DNA from: Gossypium raimondii
Lineage: Eukaryota; Streptophyta; Magnoliopsida; Malvales; Malvaceae
Assembly: GCF_025698545.1 (NCBI RefSeq)
Contig: NC_068567.1
Location: forward strand, 4,340,001 to 4,404,000
Reading direction: 5' to 3'
DNA: 64,000 bases
The notes beneath the pieces were generated by a model that was given only the letters and a program-made list of their open reading frames with translations, did no database searches and had not been told where the DNA came from. This document shows, in pieces, positions 23,239 through 34,909 of this stretch; position 1 is the first letter of the stretch, and each line of letters begins with the position of its first letter. Made by a program: the position numbers and the translations under genes.

Positions 23239-23244
23239 TATAAA
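23239..23244 (+). promoter_or_regulatory. Candidate TATA box of the ATP sulfurylase gene
   Basis: TATAAA lies 170 bp upstream of the chosen ATG, at a distance that fits a 5' UTR of about 140 bases. A GAGAC core, as in plant sulfur-response elements, is at 23255-23259, but downstream of the TATA, so its relevance is doubtful. Confidence 0.45.
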
Positions 23245-23413
23245 TTCCAACATCGAGACCACATGTTTTTCATATTCATAGAGAACACAACGCCTTTGTC
23301 TTGTCTCTCTCACGGTTCCTCGACCAAATCAAGCTACCAAAGGCCAGGCTATAAACAGTACACCCCAACGTTGAGTGTTTTATTTTTTGATTCACCGATC
23401 AAAGCTCTTAACA

Positions 23414-25322
23414 ATGTCTTCCACCATCTTCATTCAAACTCCGTTTCAATCCAAATCTTTGAACAAATCCTTGAATACCCATTTTGTTCCTTCCTTTAAA
23501 CTCCCTGTTTCCCTCTCTTTCAAACCCCGGACCGCTGCCTTCTCCAAACGCGTCCATATCCGAGCTGGTTTGATCGAACCGGACGGTGGGAAACTCGTCG
23601 ACCTCCACGTGTCGGAACCGGAGCGGGAGTTGAAGAAGCGGGAAGCGGCTTCGTTGCCCAAGGTGAAGCTTACTCCGATCGACGTGCAATGGGTTCACGT
23701 TTTGAGTGAAGGCTGGGCTAGCCCGTTAACCGGGTTCATGAGGGAATCTGAGTTCCTCCAAACTCTTCATTTTAACTCGCTCCGGCTCGACGATGGTTCC
23801 TTCGTCAATATGTCGGTCCCGATTGTATTGGCTATCGACGATTTGCAAAAAGCGAGTATCGGTGAGTCCGACAGAGTCGCTCTCCTTGACTCGGATGATA
23901 AACTCATCGCCATCCTCACCGAGTAAGTCGTTAAAAAAACAGGGGCCAGAAAAAAATTAGACCAAAATGTAATTTCATAGATTCTATAGGGACTAATCCA
24001 CTAGTTTTACCATTTTGTTGAGCTTCCATTTATAACCTGATAAAATCCGTTGTGAATCCACCATTTTGCATTATTGAGAAGCTTGTTTGAATGTGGGTCA
24101 ATTTATGATCTTTTGTTGTTGCTTATGCTTTGGTTAAATTGATTGTTTTCAGCATTGAGATTTACAAGCACCCTAAGGAAGAAAGGATAGCAAGGACTTG
24201 GGGGACTACAGCCCCTGGTTTACCATACGTTGAAGAAACAATAACAAATGCTGGAAATTGGTTGATTGGAGGTGACTTGGAGGTTATAGCGCCGATTAAG
24301 TACAACGACGGTCTCGATCGGTTTCGGTTGTCTCCGGTGGAACTCCGTAAAGAGTTTGAGAGGCGCAATGCCGATGCCGTGTTTGCTTTCCAGCTTCGGA
24401 ATCCTGTTCATAACGGTCACGCTTTGTTGATGACCGATACTCGTCGGCGGCTTCTCGAGATGGGTTATAAGAATCCCATTCTTTTGCTTCATCCATTGGG
24501 AGGTTACACTAAGGCAGATGATGTTCCTCTTAGTTGGCGAATGAAACAGCACGAGAAGGTAACTAATACAACCTCTTGTTTGCCTTGTTTGGAGATGTCT
24601 TGAAACCCAAGCAACCTAAATTTTGAATGCAAATGCTTGATTGATGATAAATATTTTAATTTAGGTGCTTGAGGATGGTGTTCTTGATCCTGAAACAACT
24701 GTGGTATCTATATTCCCATCTCCAATGCACTATGCTGGTCCAACTGAAGTGCAGTGGCATGCTAAGGCTCGGATTAATGCCGGAGCCAATTTTTACATTG
24801 TCGGTAGAGATCCGGCTGGAATGGGTCATCCGGTTGACAAGAGAGATTTATATGATGCTGATCATGGGAAGAAGGTCTTGAGCATGGCTCCTGGACTTGA
24901 GCGGCTGAACATCCTTCCTTTCAGGGTATAACAAGAAGCATTCAATCTCATTGCTATTTTCTCTTAAAATGTAATTACTTGTGGCGTAAGATTCGAGAAC
25001 CCATTGCAGGTTGCTGCATATGATAAAACCCAAGGTAAAATGGCGTTCTTCGATCCCTCGAGGGCTCAAGACTTCCTCTTCATATCAGGCACCAAGGTAA
25101 GCTTTCTCACCATATGATTATTACCATAGACTCGGTTTCAACATCTGAACTTAATCCGAAAATGGGGTGCTTCCGGTTTTACAGATGCGGACATTAGCAA
25201 AGAACAAAGAGGACCCTCCTCCGGGATTTATGTGCCCTGGCGGCTGGGAAGTGTTGGTCGAGTATTACGCCAGCTTAACACCATCGGACAACGACAGAAT
25301 ACCGCAACCCGTTGCTGCTTAG
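23414..25322 (+). CDS. APS1: ATP sulfurylase, plastid-targeted (sulfate adenylyltransferase), 5 exons
   Basis: This enzyme makes adenosine 5'-phosphosulfate from ATP and sulfate, the entry step of plant sulfate assimilation, mainly in plastids. Exons 23414-23922, 24153-24558, 24665-24925, 25010-25096 and 25185-25322 join in frame to 466 residues, close to the Arabidopsis isoforms. The start [18 protein letters not shown] opens a Ser/Lys/Arg-rich transit peptide of about 50 residues; an upstream in-frame Met is less suitable. The PUA-like N-terminal domain includes [19 protein letters not shown]. The catalytic domain carries [10 protein letters not shown] (HNGH ~256-259), [14 protein letters not shown] and [10 protein letters not shown] (~352-361). 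The end is [16 protein letters not shown] followed by a short tail. A miR395 target site lies in exon 1. The APS1 label means the plastidial APS family; which paralogue it is cannot be decided here. Confidence 0.95.
23750..23770 (+). promoter_or_regulatory. miR395 target site in ATP sulfurylase exon 1
   Basis: The 21-nt segment starts GAGTTCCTCCAAAC and ends TCTTCAT. Against the complement of the canonical plant miR395, recalled from established knowledge, I count one G:U pair and two mismatches, one of them at the terminal base. Known APS genes carry the site at this same point, within codons for [10 protein letters not shown]. Sulfur starvation induces miR395, which cleaves APS transcripts. 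Confidence 0.85.
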
Positions 25323-25415
25323 ATGAATTGAATTTGGAAGCAAACCTCGAAACACTATTTATCTCCATCGCGTAATCTGGACCTTGTGAAGTCTCTTGTG
25401 TCCAGATTTTTGTTC

Positions 25416-25421
25416 AATAAA
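25416..25421 (+). terminator. Polyadenylation signal AATAAA of the ATP sulfurylase gene
   Basis: AATAAA lies 94 bp after the stop codon, in a sequence with nearby T-rich elements. It is a plausible plant 3' end signal. Confidence 0.5.
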
Positions 25422-25449
25422 AACCATGTGGAGACCCTGTTTCATAGTC

Positions 25450-28400
25450 ATGAAACTTGCCTCCTTGTTACTAGGATGCCCATTAAGGCATCCACCATTG
25501 ATTCCGTTAAGCCATTTAAGCATAAGGGCAAATTGTACTATATATATAAATATATTACGTTATTGTCTTATAATGAGGAACATGGATTGTTATTCTCGTA
25601 TTTACTGCCAAAAAATCCAAGGTTGTTTCTTAAGCCATGCAAGAAAAATCTACTGCTAATATACTAAATATGAACCAGAACAATTGTCTTGTCTTGTCTG
25701 TAACAAAGCTGAGTTAGAGTTCCACTTCTTGTTTTGGACTCTTTAAACTGCAAGGATCTGGGTTTAAACTAGACATAGTCCAGGACTTTGAAGCCTTACA
25801 TGATGTGAGCTTTTCCCCTTAATTAGATTTCAAACCCAATTAATTTAAGTAATTCTATTGGATCAAATGAGTCTAAGATCCCTAATAGTTACTCCATTTC
25901 TTGTCAGAACGGTACGTATCAGTCCTAAATTGGTACCAAATAATGTATGTTCCGTTTCGGTCTGTTTCAATCAATATCAGCTTGTATCAATGGATACTAA
26001 TCTATACTAGTTGGTACAAAATTTTGATATTGTAAACTAAGTTCAAAATTTTTTTTATCTTAACCATTTTAGTTTTTCTATAATTATATTTAAAATTAAA
26101 AGTTATTAAATTAAATTGTTCAAACCTAATTAATAATTTTAATACTTATATTTATAAATAAATATATTTATATGAATGTAATTGAGATATATTTGCATGT
26201 ATATATAATATGTAATTTTTTATCAAAATAATATATAATATATAATTTATTAAGAAACTAAAATTAGATTATAAATATATATTAAAAATATTTAAATGTA
26301 CGTATAATTTATCAAGAAATTAAAATGAGACTACAAACATCGTGTGTGTGAAAAATAGTTAAAAAAATCGATAAACCCTGAAATGGTACATCGAAACATG
26401 TTAGTATTGGTATCTTAATTGTGAAATTAAAATAAACTTAGTAACAATTTATCAAATACAAACCTTAAACTTAATTGTTTTCCAGTCAACAAAATCTCTT
26501 AATATAATTTTTTTCAAAATTAATAAAAGAAATTTTATTGAGGGTAATTATTTGGTACATAAGTGGTGAAAAGTTTTTATTCCACAAAGTCTTTTTTTTT
26601 TTTAAATTTTTTAATTATCCTTTTATTAATGCAATAATATAGTAGAAAGTTTTATGTAATAAGGACTATCGAACAAAACGGTAGGGAGATTGACGTTTTT
26701 TACGTAAGGTCTCAAGTTCAAGGTTTAAATTTCGTCTTATGAAAATTATATGTGAGCTAGTTAGTTAATTCGACTTAATTTAGTGCTTATAATAAATTAT
26801 TTTAATTAAATCTATTATACAAATAATTAATTCTAACTTCAAAAATATTAAATTAAATGTGGAATAATTTTTACATAAAAAAGGTTTCATGGAAGAAGAT
26901 AAGCCTCTATGATTAAATGGTTAATTGGATATAAACTAGAATGGGATTTGAAAAAACAAAGTATTTTGCATCTAAGGCATTGTTGGAGTGCCAACTTAAC
27001 TCACATTTTGATCCAATGATTACTTCACATTTCAATATTTCCTCACAAAAAATCTAAACATTGGGTACCTATAATCAAAGCTTAAAAAGTTTCTCTAACA
27101 TGATTTATTGATTCATTTGCCACCTCAAAAGCCCTTAATTTTTGTGCACAAAAAGCTTTTAACTAATTTAGTTTCATTAAAGGCAAATGGCAATGGCACC
27201 CCCCCAAATGGTGCAATCATTTTCAAAGTCTAAAGAAATGATTATGGTGGATATCCCCCACCCAACACCATTCCTACCATTTTTCTCTTCAATTAGAGAG
27301 AAAAAAAGGGTCCAATTAACTTCGCTTTTGAGCTTGTTCAAAGGCGAAAGATTTATAAAGCAATATATATATATATATATAACCATTAAATTACATGTCT
27401 TTAGCCACCCCTTCATTAACAACAACAAGCTTTAATACCAAGATATGTTTGAATTAACAGTCCCACCTCTTCATGGCCTTATCACTACAATTATTCCATA
27501 CCCATCACAGTGTTTAAAGAATTGTTAGATACCCAAAGCTGGCCAGTCCCAGTTATATATATATATGTTCATATGGACCATATAAAAGGGTTTCAAAGTT
27601 TGCTGGGATTTTTTTAGTTGTCTTTGGATTCTAATAATGTCCCTTTAGCCATCTTCTTTGATCATAAAGTTCAACTCTGTACAGCCATGTAGGTCCTTTC
27701 TCTTATGCTTTTATCAATGTTGAGACTAAAATCAGGCTTTTCTTATTACATTTTTTTCTTATCTTTCTAAGATCAACCGACCTACAATCCAACTCATTTG
27801 TGTTTCCAACATGTTCCTGCTTGGCAAAAAAACATAAATTTTCCTTTTCCTAGTACCAAACTTAACTCGGTTATGGTCCAATACGCCATCTACACACCTC
27901 TAGTGTATATCTGCAGAACATAAAGAACTGAGTGCCTAGACTAACCTATTTGTTCCTCTGAGAGTGCCTAGAGTTTGGAATAACCTAAAAACAACATAAA
28001 TTTTATGTAAATTTAGAGTTTGCCGACAATGAACATTATTTAGGTACTATAAAGTCACTGAATGTCCATGTCTCACAAAAAGGAAAGAAAAGGATAATAT
28101 AAGGCTAAATGGTGAGCAACTTTAGTGAGATTTATATCAATTAGGCTGACAGGGGACCCTTTTTTTTTTTTTTCTCAGGCTTATGCTTTAAGCAATGCCT
28201 ATGAAGTGTCACCATTTCCATCAACTGCTGTAAACACCCTGGCAGGTCTCAATGAAATCAGGCTTTTTACTGAAATGTTTATAGTTGTTTGCATGTGAAT
28301 ATCATCATCATCATCACAATGGTAAGGTTTTCCTTGGAGGTGTATATTTTTGGATTAGGCTCCCTTTAGTTTTTCAAATCCTGCAATTGGAAAGTGTTTT

Positions 28401-28480
28401 TTTTCTGGCTATCATAGTGGACTACCACAGGCATTTTGATCTTTCAGCTCCAATATATTCAGGGTTTGGTGAATTGAAAC
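25450..28480. other. AT-rich intergenic; no gene
   Basis: The stretch contains short AT microsatellites (for example 27363-27381 and 27555-27566) and tracts of T. Near 26700-26790 there is a segment with a degenerate tRNA-type B-box-like word (AGTTCAAGGTTTAAAT), possibly a SINE relic. The last ~200 bases before 28481 are probably the 5' UTR and promoter of the next gene. Short ORFs here look random. Confidence 0.45.
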
Positions 28481-31400
28481 ATGGGAAATGAAATGGGGAA
28501 CAACAACACTTCTGGGTTTCAAGGTAAGTGTCTAGTGAGGTGTTTCGGAATTCGTGTTTAAGTTAATGCTTTTTCTAAAATGTACTACATGTTAAGCTAC
28601 TTATGATGCTGATGTGCTGTTTCAGAAGAAAATAACACAGTTGACAATAAATCTGTACAAGAATTTGATCACGCAGATGGTTTGAAAGGACAAAATCATG
28701 TAGTTCAAGCAATTTTAGATACTGATTCTCAAACAGCAAATAAAGGTGAGTGAGTTCAACATTTGATATGCTTAAAATATGTTAATTTTCATACATAAAG
28801 TTCAGATGGAATGATGCAGAAGAAGGCGAGAAAACTCAGGAAGATGCTGCTCGAACAGATTACGAACAGGAACAAAATCATGAAGTTGTTGTATCTGAAG
28901 ATGTATATGTAAATGGAAAAGATGAAAAAGGTTAGTCATATAGTATTTTCTTGCCATTATATGATTGTCTATTTACCAGGCACTTGCTAAAGCTTGTTTC
29001 TCCATATATGGTAATGATGATGATGATGATGATGATGATGACTGGTGTAGAAGAAGATACTAACATGATTCCAGTAGATAAGGAACATTCAATGATAGAA
29101 TCTGGTTATGAAGAAGAGGCAAAAGGGCAAGGTCATTTAGTACCTGCAGCTGAGGATAAAGATACTCGAAATGAGACGGAATCTGCTACTCTTCAACATG
29201 ATGGCCTAGCATCTCCTTGTATAAAGGACGGGGAGCATGATGAGAAAGGTTAGTGTATATCTTGGTTGCTATTCATACTTGCTAAAAGACATTTTTCAAC
29301 TTGTAACAATGATGGATCGATGCAGAACAAGATAGTAGCACAATTCTTGATGTAGAGGAAATGCCCTTGAAAGAAGCTGCTAGGACAGAAGAAGCAAATG
29401 CAGAAGCTTGCCTAGTTCCTGCAGGTGGAGATGAAAGTACTTGTGGAACCGAGACAGGCCAGGTTTCCGGTGATCGTGGTGGAAAGGAATTTCCAAGTGT
29501 TGACAAGCAGAAACCTGATGAGAAAGGTTAATAAATATAATATTTTGCTGCCTATATGTTGCAATTCCAATGAACAATAGCAGAAAACAACATGTTTTAG
29601 CATCAGTATTTCTAAATTATGTTTATATATACTACTGTATTGAATCGGTTCAGAAGAAGATATTACTGTAAATGATGAAACTGAGGAACAATCCTCACAA
29701 GAAGCTGCTAATACAGATGAAACAAATGCAGAAGCTTGCCTAGTTCCGGCAGGTGGAGATGAAAGTAATCGTGGAACTGAGACAGGCCAGGTTTCTGGTG
29801 ATCGTGGTGGAATGGAATATCCAAGTGTTGATAAGCAGACACCTGATGAGAAAGGTTAATAAACATATGTTACAATTCCAATGAACTAATGCAGAAACAA
29901 CATATTTCAGCATCAGTTTTTCTAAATTATGTTTATATATGCTACTGTATTGAACTGGTGCAGAAGAAGATATTACTGTAAATGATGAAACTGAGGAACA
30001 ATCCTCACAAGAAGCTGCTAGCACAGATGTATTAGATAGACAAGTTCAACTACTTCCTGTAGTTGAAGATAAAGCTACTCATGGGAATCAAATAGGCTTT
30101 GTTACTAGTGATCCCGAGGGAACCGCAGATCTTAATGGTGACAATCCGAAAGAGCATGAGAAAGGTTAGTAAATGCAGTGTTTTATTTACCAATATTTGG
30201 TTGTCTATTTACCAGGCACTTCCTAAATGAATTTGTTTCTCTGTATATGATGATGATGATTGGTGTAGAAGAAGATACTAACATGATTCAAGTAGATAAG
30301 GAAAATTCCATGAAAGAAGCTGGTTATGCAGATGATGCAGAAGGACAAGATCATTTAGTTCCAGCAGCTGAGGATAAAAATACTCGGGGAAACGAGACGG
30401 AATCAGTTTCTCTTGAACATGATGGCCTAGCATCTCCCCATATTGAGGACTCGGAGCACGAAGAGAAAGGTTAGTATATATCTTGATTGCTGATATCTAG
30501 TTGGCTATTCAGGCTTACTAAGAGATATTTTTTCGACTTACAACGATGATGGATCCATGCAGAACAAGATACTAGCACAATTCTTGAAGTAGAGGAAATA
30601 CCCCTGAAAGAAGCTGCTATTACAGATGAAACAAATGCAGAAGCTCGCCTAGCTCCTGCAGGTGGAGATGAGAGTACTCATGGAACTGAGACAGGGCTGG
30701 TTTTCGATGATCATGATGGAACGGAATATCCATGTATTGACAAGCAGAAACATGATGAGAAAGGTTAATAAATATAACGTTTCTGTGCCTATATGTCACA
30801 ATTCCAATGAACTAATGCAGAAAACCATGTTTCAGCATCAGTGTTTCTAAATTATGTTTACATATCCGTACCATATTGAATTGGTGCAGAAGATATTACC
30901 ATAAATGATGAAGCTGCAGAACGATCCTCACAAGAAGCTGCTAACACAGATGTATTAGCTACAGTTGAAGATAAAGCTACTCATGGAAATGAAATAGGCT
31001 TGGATTCTACTGAACCCGAGGAAACCGCGGATCTTCAGAGTGACAATCCGGAAGAGCATGAGACAGGTTAGTAAATGAAGTGTTTTGTTTGCCAATATAT
31101 GGTTGTCTAATTACAATCCTGGTAAATGCAGAAATGAACAACACAAATGCTGAACCTCAAGAGAAACCTCTAGCAAAAGATGATATTGAAGAAAAAAATC
31201 CAACAATTCGTGCAGCTGAAGGTGAAGATTATAATAAAACAGAGGCCGTATTGGCTTCTGGTGACCCTGTGGTAGTAGGAGATACTCCTGATAACAAGAT
31301 ATTGGAAGGGCAAGGTTAGTAAGTTCTCATTCTAGCATGCAGAAGTTGAACTTGAAAATGTCTTAATCGAGTTTCGGTATTCATCTTTTTGTCAAGCGAT

Positions 31401-33448
31401 CGGTTTAAAACATACTTTGGTCCTTCGTTGTTTACAGAACAAGGAAAAACTGAACTTGATCCTCCAGCTGAATCTACAGAAGTTGATGCAAAACCAGGTG
31501 AAGTAGTTGGAGGCAGTGAAACCGAACCAACTTCTTCAACTAAGAACCTGGAAGATCAAGAGATGGAAAAAGAGTCAAATTTCGAGGAGAATCTGTCTGG
31601 AAGAAATCATGATGTTGAGAACCAGAATCCCATGAAGAAAGGTTAGTACACTTCAGTGATGTGTACTAAAAGATACTAATACATCATAAATATCAATTGA
31701 CATTAAAAAGTTTTTCATTTACATATGCAATGCACACAAGACATCCATCTTAGTCGTTTGGTGCTTATTTTGCAACAGAAGATGAGGAGGCAAGCAACTC
31801 ACTATCTGGTGCAGCATCTTCACTCGAGCCTGATGAGCATGAGTTGGCTGAAATCTGCACTGAACTACTGGTACTAGAGAGTAATGGGCCAGTGAAGAGT
31901 GAGGATATGATCATACCATCTTTGACGTGCCAAGATCAGGAAAATGGTTTCATTTTAGATGATAGCGTATCAACGGATCCGGTCGAGACTGTTTCTCCTG
32001 ATCTAAGTCCGGAGGCAGGAAAAGGAAGGGATGAGTTCTTGGTGGAAGAAATGGCAATTAAAGAAGTGAGCAGGGATGAGAAACTTGAACTTAAAGATGG
32101 GGATGATGAGGCTGGGAATGGATTAGGAACTATAACCACAGTAATGACAGATTTGCCAACAGGATTTGGAGCCAAATGCAATGGAGAGTTGCCAAGTGAG
32201 ATGAACTCAGCTAAAAATGATTCCATTGAATCACAGAAAATCCTGGTTGAAGCTTCCGAAACCGAGCTCGAAGACGAAGGCATGGTTCTTAGCCAAAAAG
32301 GTGCATCGGTAGAGGAGGAATCTGAAAATGGAAATGCCAAGCAGTCCCATTGCCAGGTTCAATCTGCACAGGAGGCAACTGAAAAACCAAATGGCCAGGG
32401 GTCTGAAGAAGGATCAAAAGATGATGATCAAAGCGCCTTGTCACCTCAGTTTATGATGAATGGCCGTCAGAAAGAGAAAATAACATGTCTGCTCAATGCT
32501 GATTGTGATTCAAACAAGGACTGTCAATTTCTGCAGGCAAAGATTCTTGAGAATGGTCACATGGTTGATGCATCTATTAACCACCAGAAACAACAAAAGG
32601 GCTCACAACAAGAAGTTCAATTGGTCACTGATTCTTCAGACACCTTTTTCATGGATCAAATGAACAAAGAAGAATCAGAAGAGAAAAAAATTATAGAAGA
32701 AAAGAAAGATTCAAATCCCATTGAAAATGGAAAGCAGTGTATATCTCAATCATATGATCCTATAGAACAGATGCAGGGAAGTGACATGGCAGAAGTAAAG
32801 CAAGAACCTTTATGGGATCTTTCAGAATATCCAAAACCAATTCCATTAACAATGATTGACACTACACCAAAACAGTGTAGTAAACAATGTGCAAATGGTG
32901 AAACACCTCAAGTTGTTGCCATTGCCAATGGTGATTATAATAACCAAAGAGAAAGTGTGGGAAGGTTCAGCCTGGAATCCAATCCTGATACCATTAATTC
33001 TCAAATGAGAAAATCCCCAAGCTTTGATCTTGATCTCAGAATCCATGCAAGAGCTGAAGACTCAGATCAAACACCTTTGCTGTATCAAGATAAGACCACC
33101 ATTGAGAGCTTCTCGACCCAAGCTGAGGAGAAAGCCAACACTGAAAACGGTGAAAACCCATCACAGTACGAATCAATGGCTACTGAGGAGAAAGCTGTAA
33201 CATTAGAAAGAAGTGATTCGGAGAAGTCAAGAACCCCATTCCTGGGATTCTTGAAAGAAGATGAAGAAGAAGCTGATGAACATAACATGTTAATGGAGAA
33301 GAACCCAAAGAAACAAGGCAACCAATCTGCAACAAACAAGACAACCACAAAGGTTTCAACATCTGTTACAACAAAAGGTAAAGTGAAACGCAAGCCTATT
33401 ACTGCTTTCTTTGGCACCTGCATGTGTTGTGCAACTGTGACAAATTAA
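28481..33448 (+). CDS. Large acidic plant protein encoded by a tandem array of duplicated exons, 13 exons
   Basis: I do not recognise a named family. Exons: 28481-28523, 28626-28745, 28820-28930, 29051-29248, 29326-29526, 29654-29854, 29964-30164, 30269-30469, 30563-30763, 30890-31066, 31132-31314, 31438-31641 and 31779-33448. Exons 2-12 start and end in phase 1, so the frame holds, giving 1,236 residues. The start MGNEMGNN could be N-myristoylated. Residues ~92-552 are a run of about 67-residue Glu/Asp-rich modules (EEDTN/EQDSS... EAA...TDE...DEKG). Exon 13 (~681-1236) is acidic and low-complexity, but near 1090-1125 carries a motif I believe is conserved in plants (MRKSPSFDLDL, EDSDQTPLL). 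It ends KRKPITAFFGTCMCC, a cysteine cluster. The protein is likely disordered and perhaps membrane-attached through Gly2, the basic tail and cysteines. Its function is unknown. Confidence 0.8.
28994..31066 (+). repeat. Segmental tandem duplication of exon-intron units within the acidic protein gene
   Basis: Exons 4 and 8, 5 and 9, and 6, 7 and 10 are paralogous. Their introns match too: the introns after exons 4 and 8 share TCTTGATTGCT-like and GATGATGGATC words. The introns after 5, 6 and 9 share TTCCAATGAAC and TTTCTAAATTATGTTTA. The introns before 4 and 8 share TGTCTATTTACCAGGCACTT. The repeat unit is therefore about 1.2-1.3 kb of genomic DNA, not only coding sequence. Confidence 0.9.
29011..29041. 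repeat. (ATG)n microsatellite in intron 3 of the acidic protein gene
   Basis: About nine ATG/TGA triplet units lie just upstream of the exon 4 acceptor GGTGTAG. The paralogous intron before exon 8 has only four to five, so the repeat expanded after duplication (or shrank there). Confidence 0.85.
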
Positions 33449-34909
33449 TCAAATAAACACCATTGAAGACCCTTTTTTTTTCCTTTTGTTTTTGTTTGGG
33501 TTGAGTTGGGTTGGGTTGGGTTGGGTTGAGCTTAATTATTATTTTTATTTAATTGAAGCTTTGAAAAATGGAGTTTTGTGAGAGATGTGAATTGTAACTA
33601 TGGCTGTATTTTTTTCTTTTTTTGGGGTTTCTTATTGAATTTGTATAAAAGATGGAGTTTGATGATGTAAAAGTAAAACTTGGGCAATATTTATTTTTTG
33701 CTGCCTTTGATTGTAATATTTGCTAATTTTATATTAAAAAAGATGAAGGGTTCTATTTATTTATTAATTAATTGATGAATTTAATTTTTTAATTAGTTAT
33801 ATATGAACTTTAATTTTATGTAATTTTATACCTCAATTTTGATTTGATTCAAATATTACAAACCAATAACAATGTTATCGAATTAGCACCGATCTACGTT
33901 GATATATTGCATGTACAAACAATTATATTGATCCAATATGAAAATAAATGTATGTATTTATTTCTTTAAATATACACAATTGAATCAAAATTTCATATAT
34001 ACATATAAATCACAATTTAAGTTTCATGTATATAATTCCACCAAATCAAAGATTATGTATCAAATTGTGCTTGGTTCGTTATTAATTAAAATGAATTTTA
34101 TGGATGATATTAATCTCTCATATATGAAGGCTTTGTTGTTGGCTTACTTTGCTTTGGGTAATAGGTTATTATAATGGTAGATACATTCGCGGTCGGGTTT
34201 GGTTCGAGCTAGGTTTATGCATAATATTAATGTGCTTTATATTTGTTTAAGTTTTATCTAAAATCGTCTATATTTGTGGCTAACCTAAACTCGTTTTAGA
34301 CCCACTTATTTTTTTTAAAAATATTGTATAATTTGATACTTAATTTTTAAAATTTTTTCATTTTATTAAAAATTTAAATTGCACAACTTAACATATTTTT
34401 TTTAATGTTTGCTTAGTATTATATCACTATATATTTAATTTTATTTGATACAAATAACATAATATATAAAAATAAAAATATATACTACAAAAGTATAAAA
34501 CGAGCGGGATCAAGCTTGGTTCAAGCCTTAAAATTTTTTTGTCTATACCCAATTTTTGTGCCTCGTATTAGTGTGGTACAATTTGTATTAAACAATGATT
34601 TTATAATGCTTTAGTATTAATAACTATGGTGTTCCATTTTCCAAAATTCACAATTTTTTACTTAAAACAAATTAAAATTTCAAATAAAATACAAGAAAAA
34701 AAATGGGGAAATATATTGAACTTTAAGTTAAAAAAAGGTCTAATTTAACTTTAGGTCCTTGATGGACATCAGAGTACAACAAATTAGAGCAATTACTTCT
34801 TCGGTAGATAGAAACAAAACGAATTTTGAATACAAATTAAAATTAAAAAACTATAATAAGTTGATCAATCAAATGGTTGATGAAGCCCTAGTAGTTGCTT
34901 TTTTAATCA
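33449..34909. other. 3' UTR and AT-rich intergenic between convergent genes
   Basis: A GGTTG/GGGTT pentamer run at about 33498-33528 lies in the likely 3' UTR of the acidic protein gene. Around 34190-34560 words such as GGTCGGGTTTGGTTCGAG and CAAGCTTGGTTCAAGCC look like a decayed GGGTC-type MITE. No further gene is seen. Confidence 0.45.

Noticed and set aside
25386..25667. ORF right after the ATP sulfurylase stop
   Set aside because: It lies in the 3' UTR and flank, spans the AATAAA signal, and shows no conserved features.
26680..26800. Possible tRNA or SINE because of a B-box-like word
   Set aside because: No matching A box, no cloverleaf and no clear ends, so it is mentioned only as a weak hint in the intergenic entry.
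28285..28491. ORF with a short His run upstream of the acidic protein gene
   Set aside because: The His run comes from a CATCATCAT microsatellite. The frame has no family resemblance and overlaps the start of the real gene, so it is probably 5' UTR.
31936..32340. Antisense 134-residue ORF with Ser-rich product
   Set aside because: It is the complement of the Glu/Asp-rich last exon of the acidic protein gene, which generates long open antisense frames.
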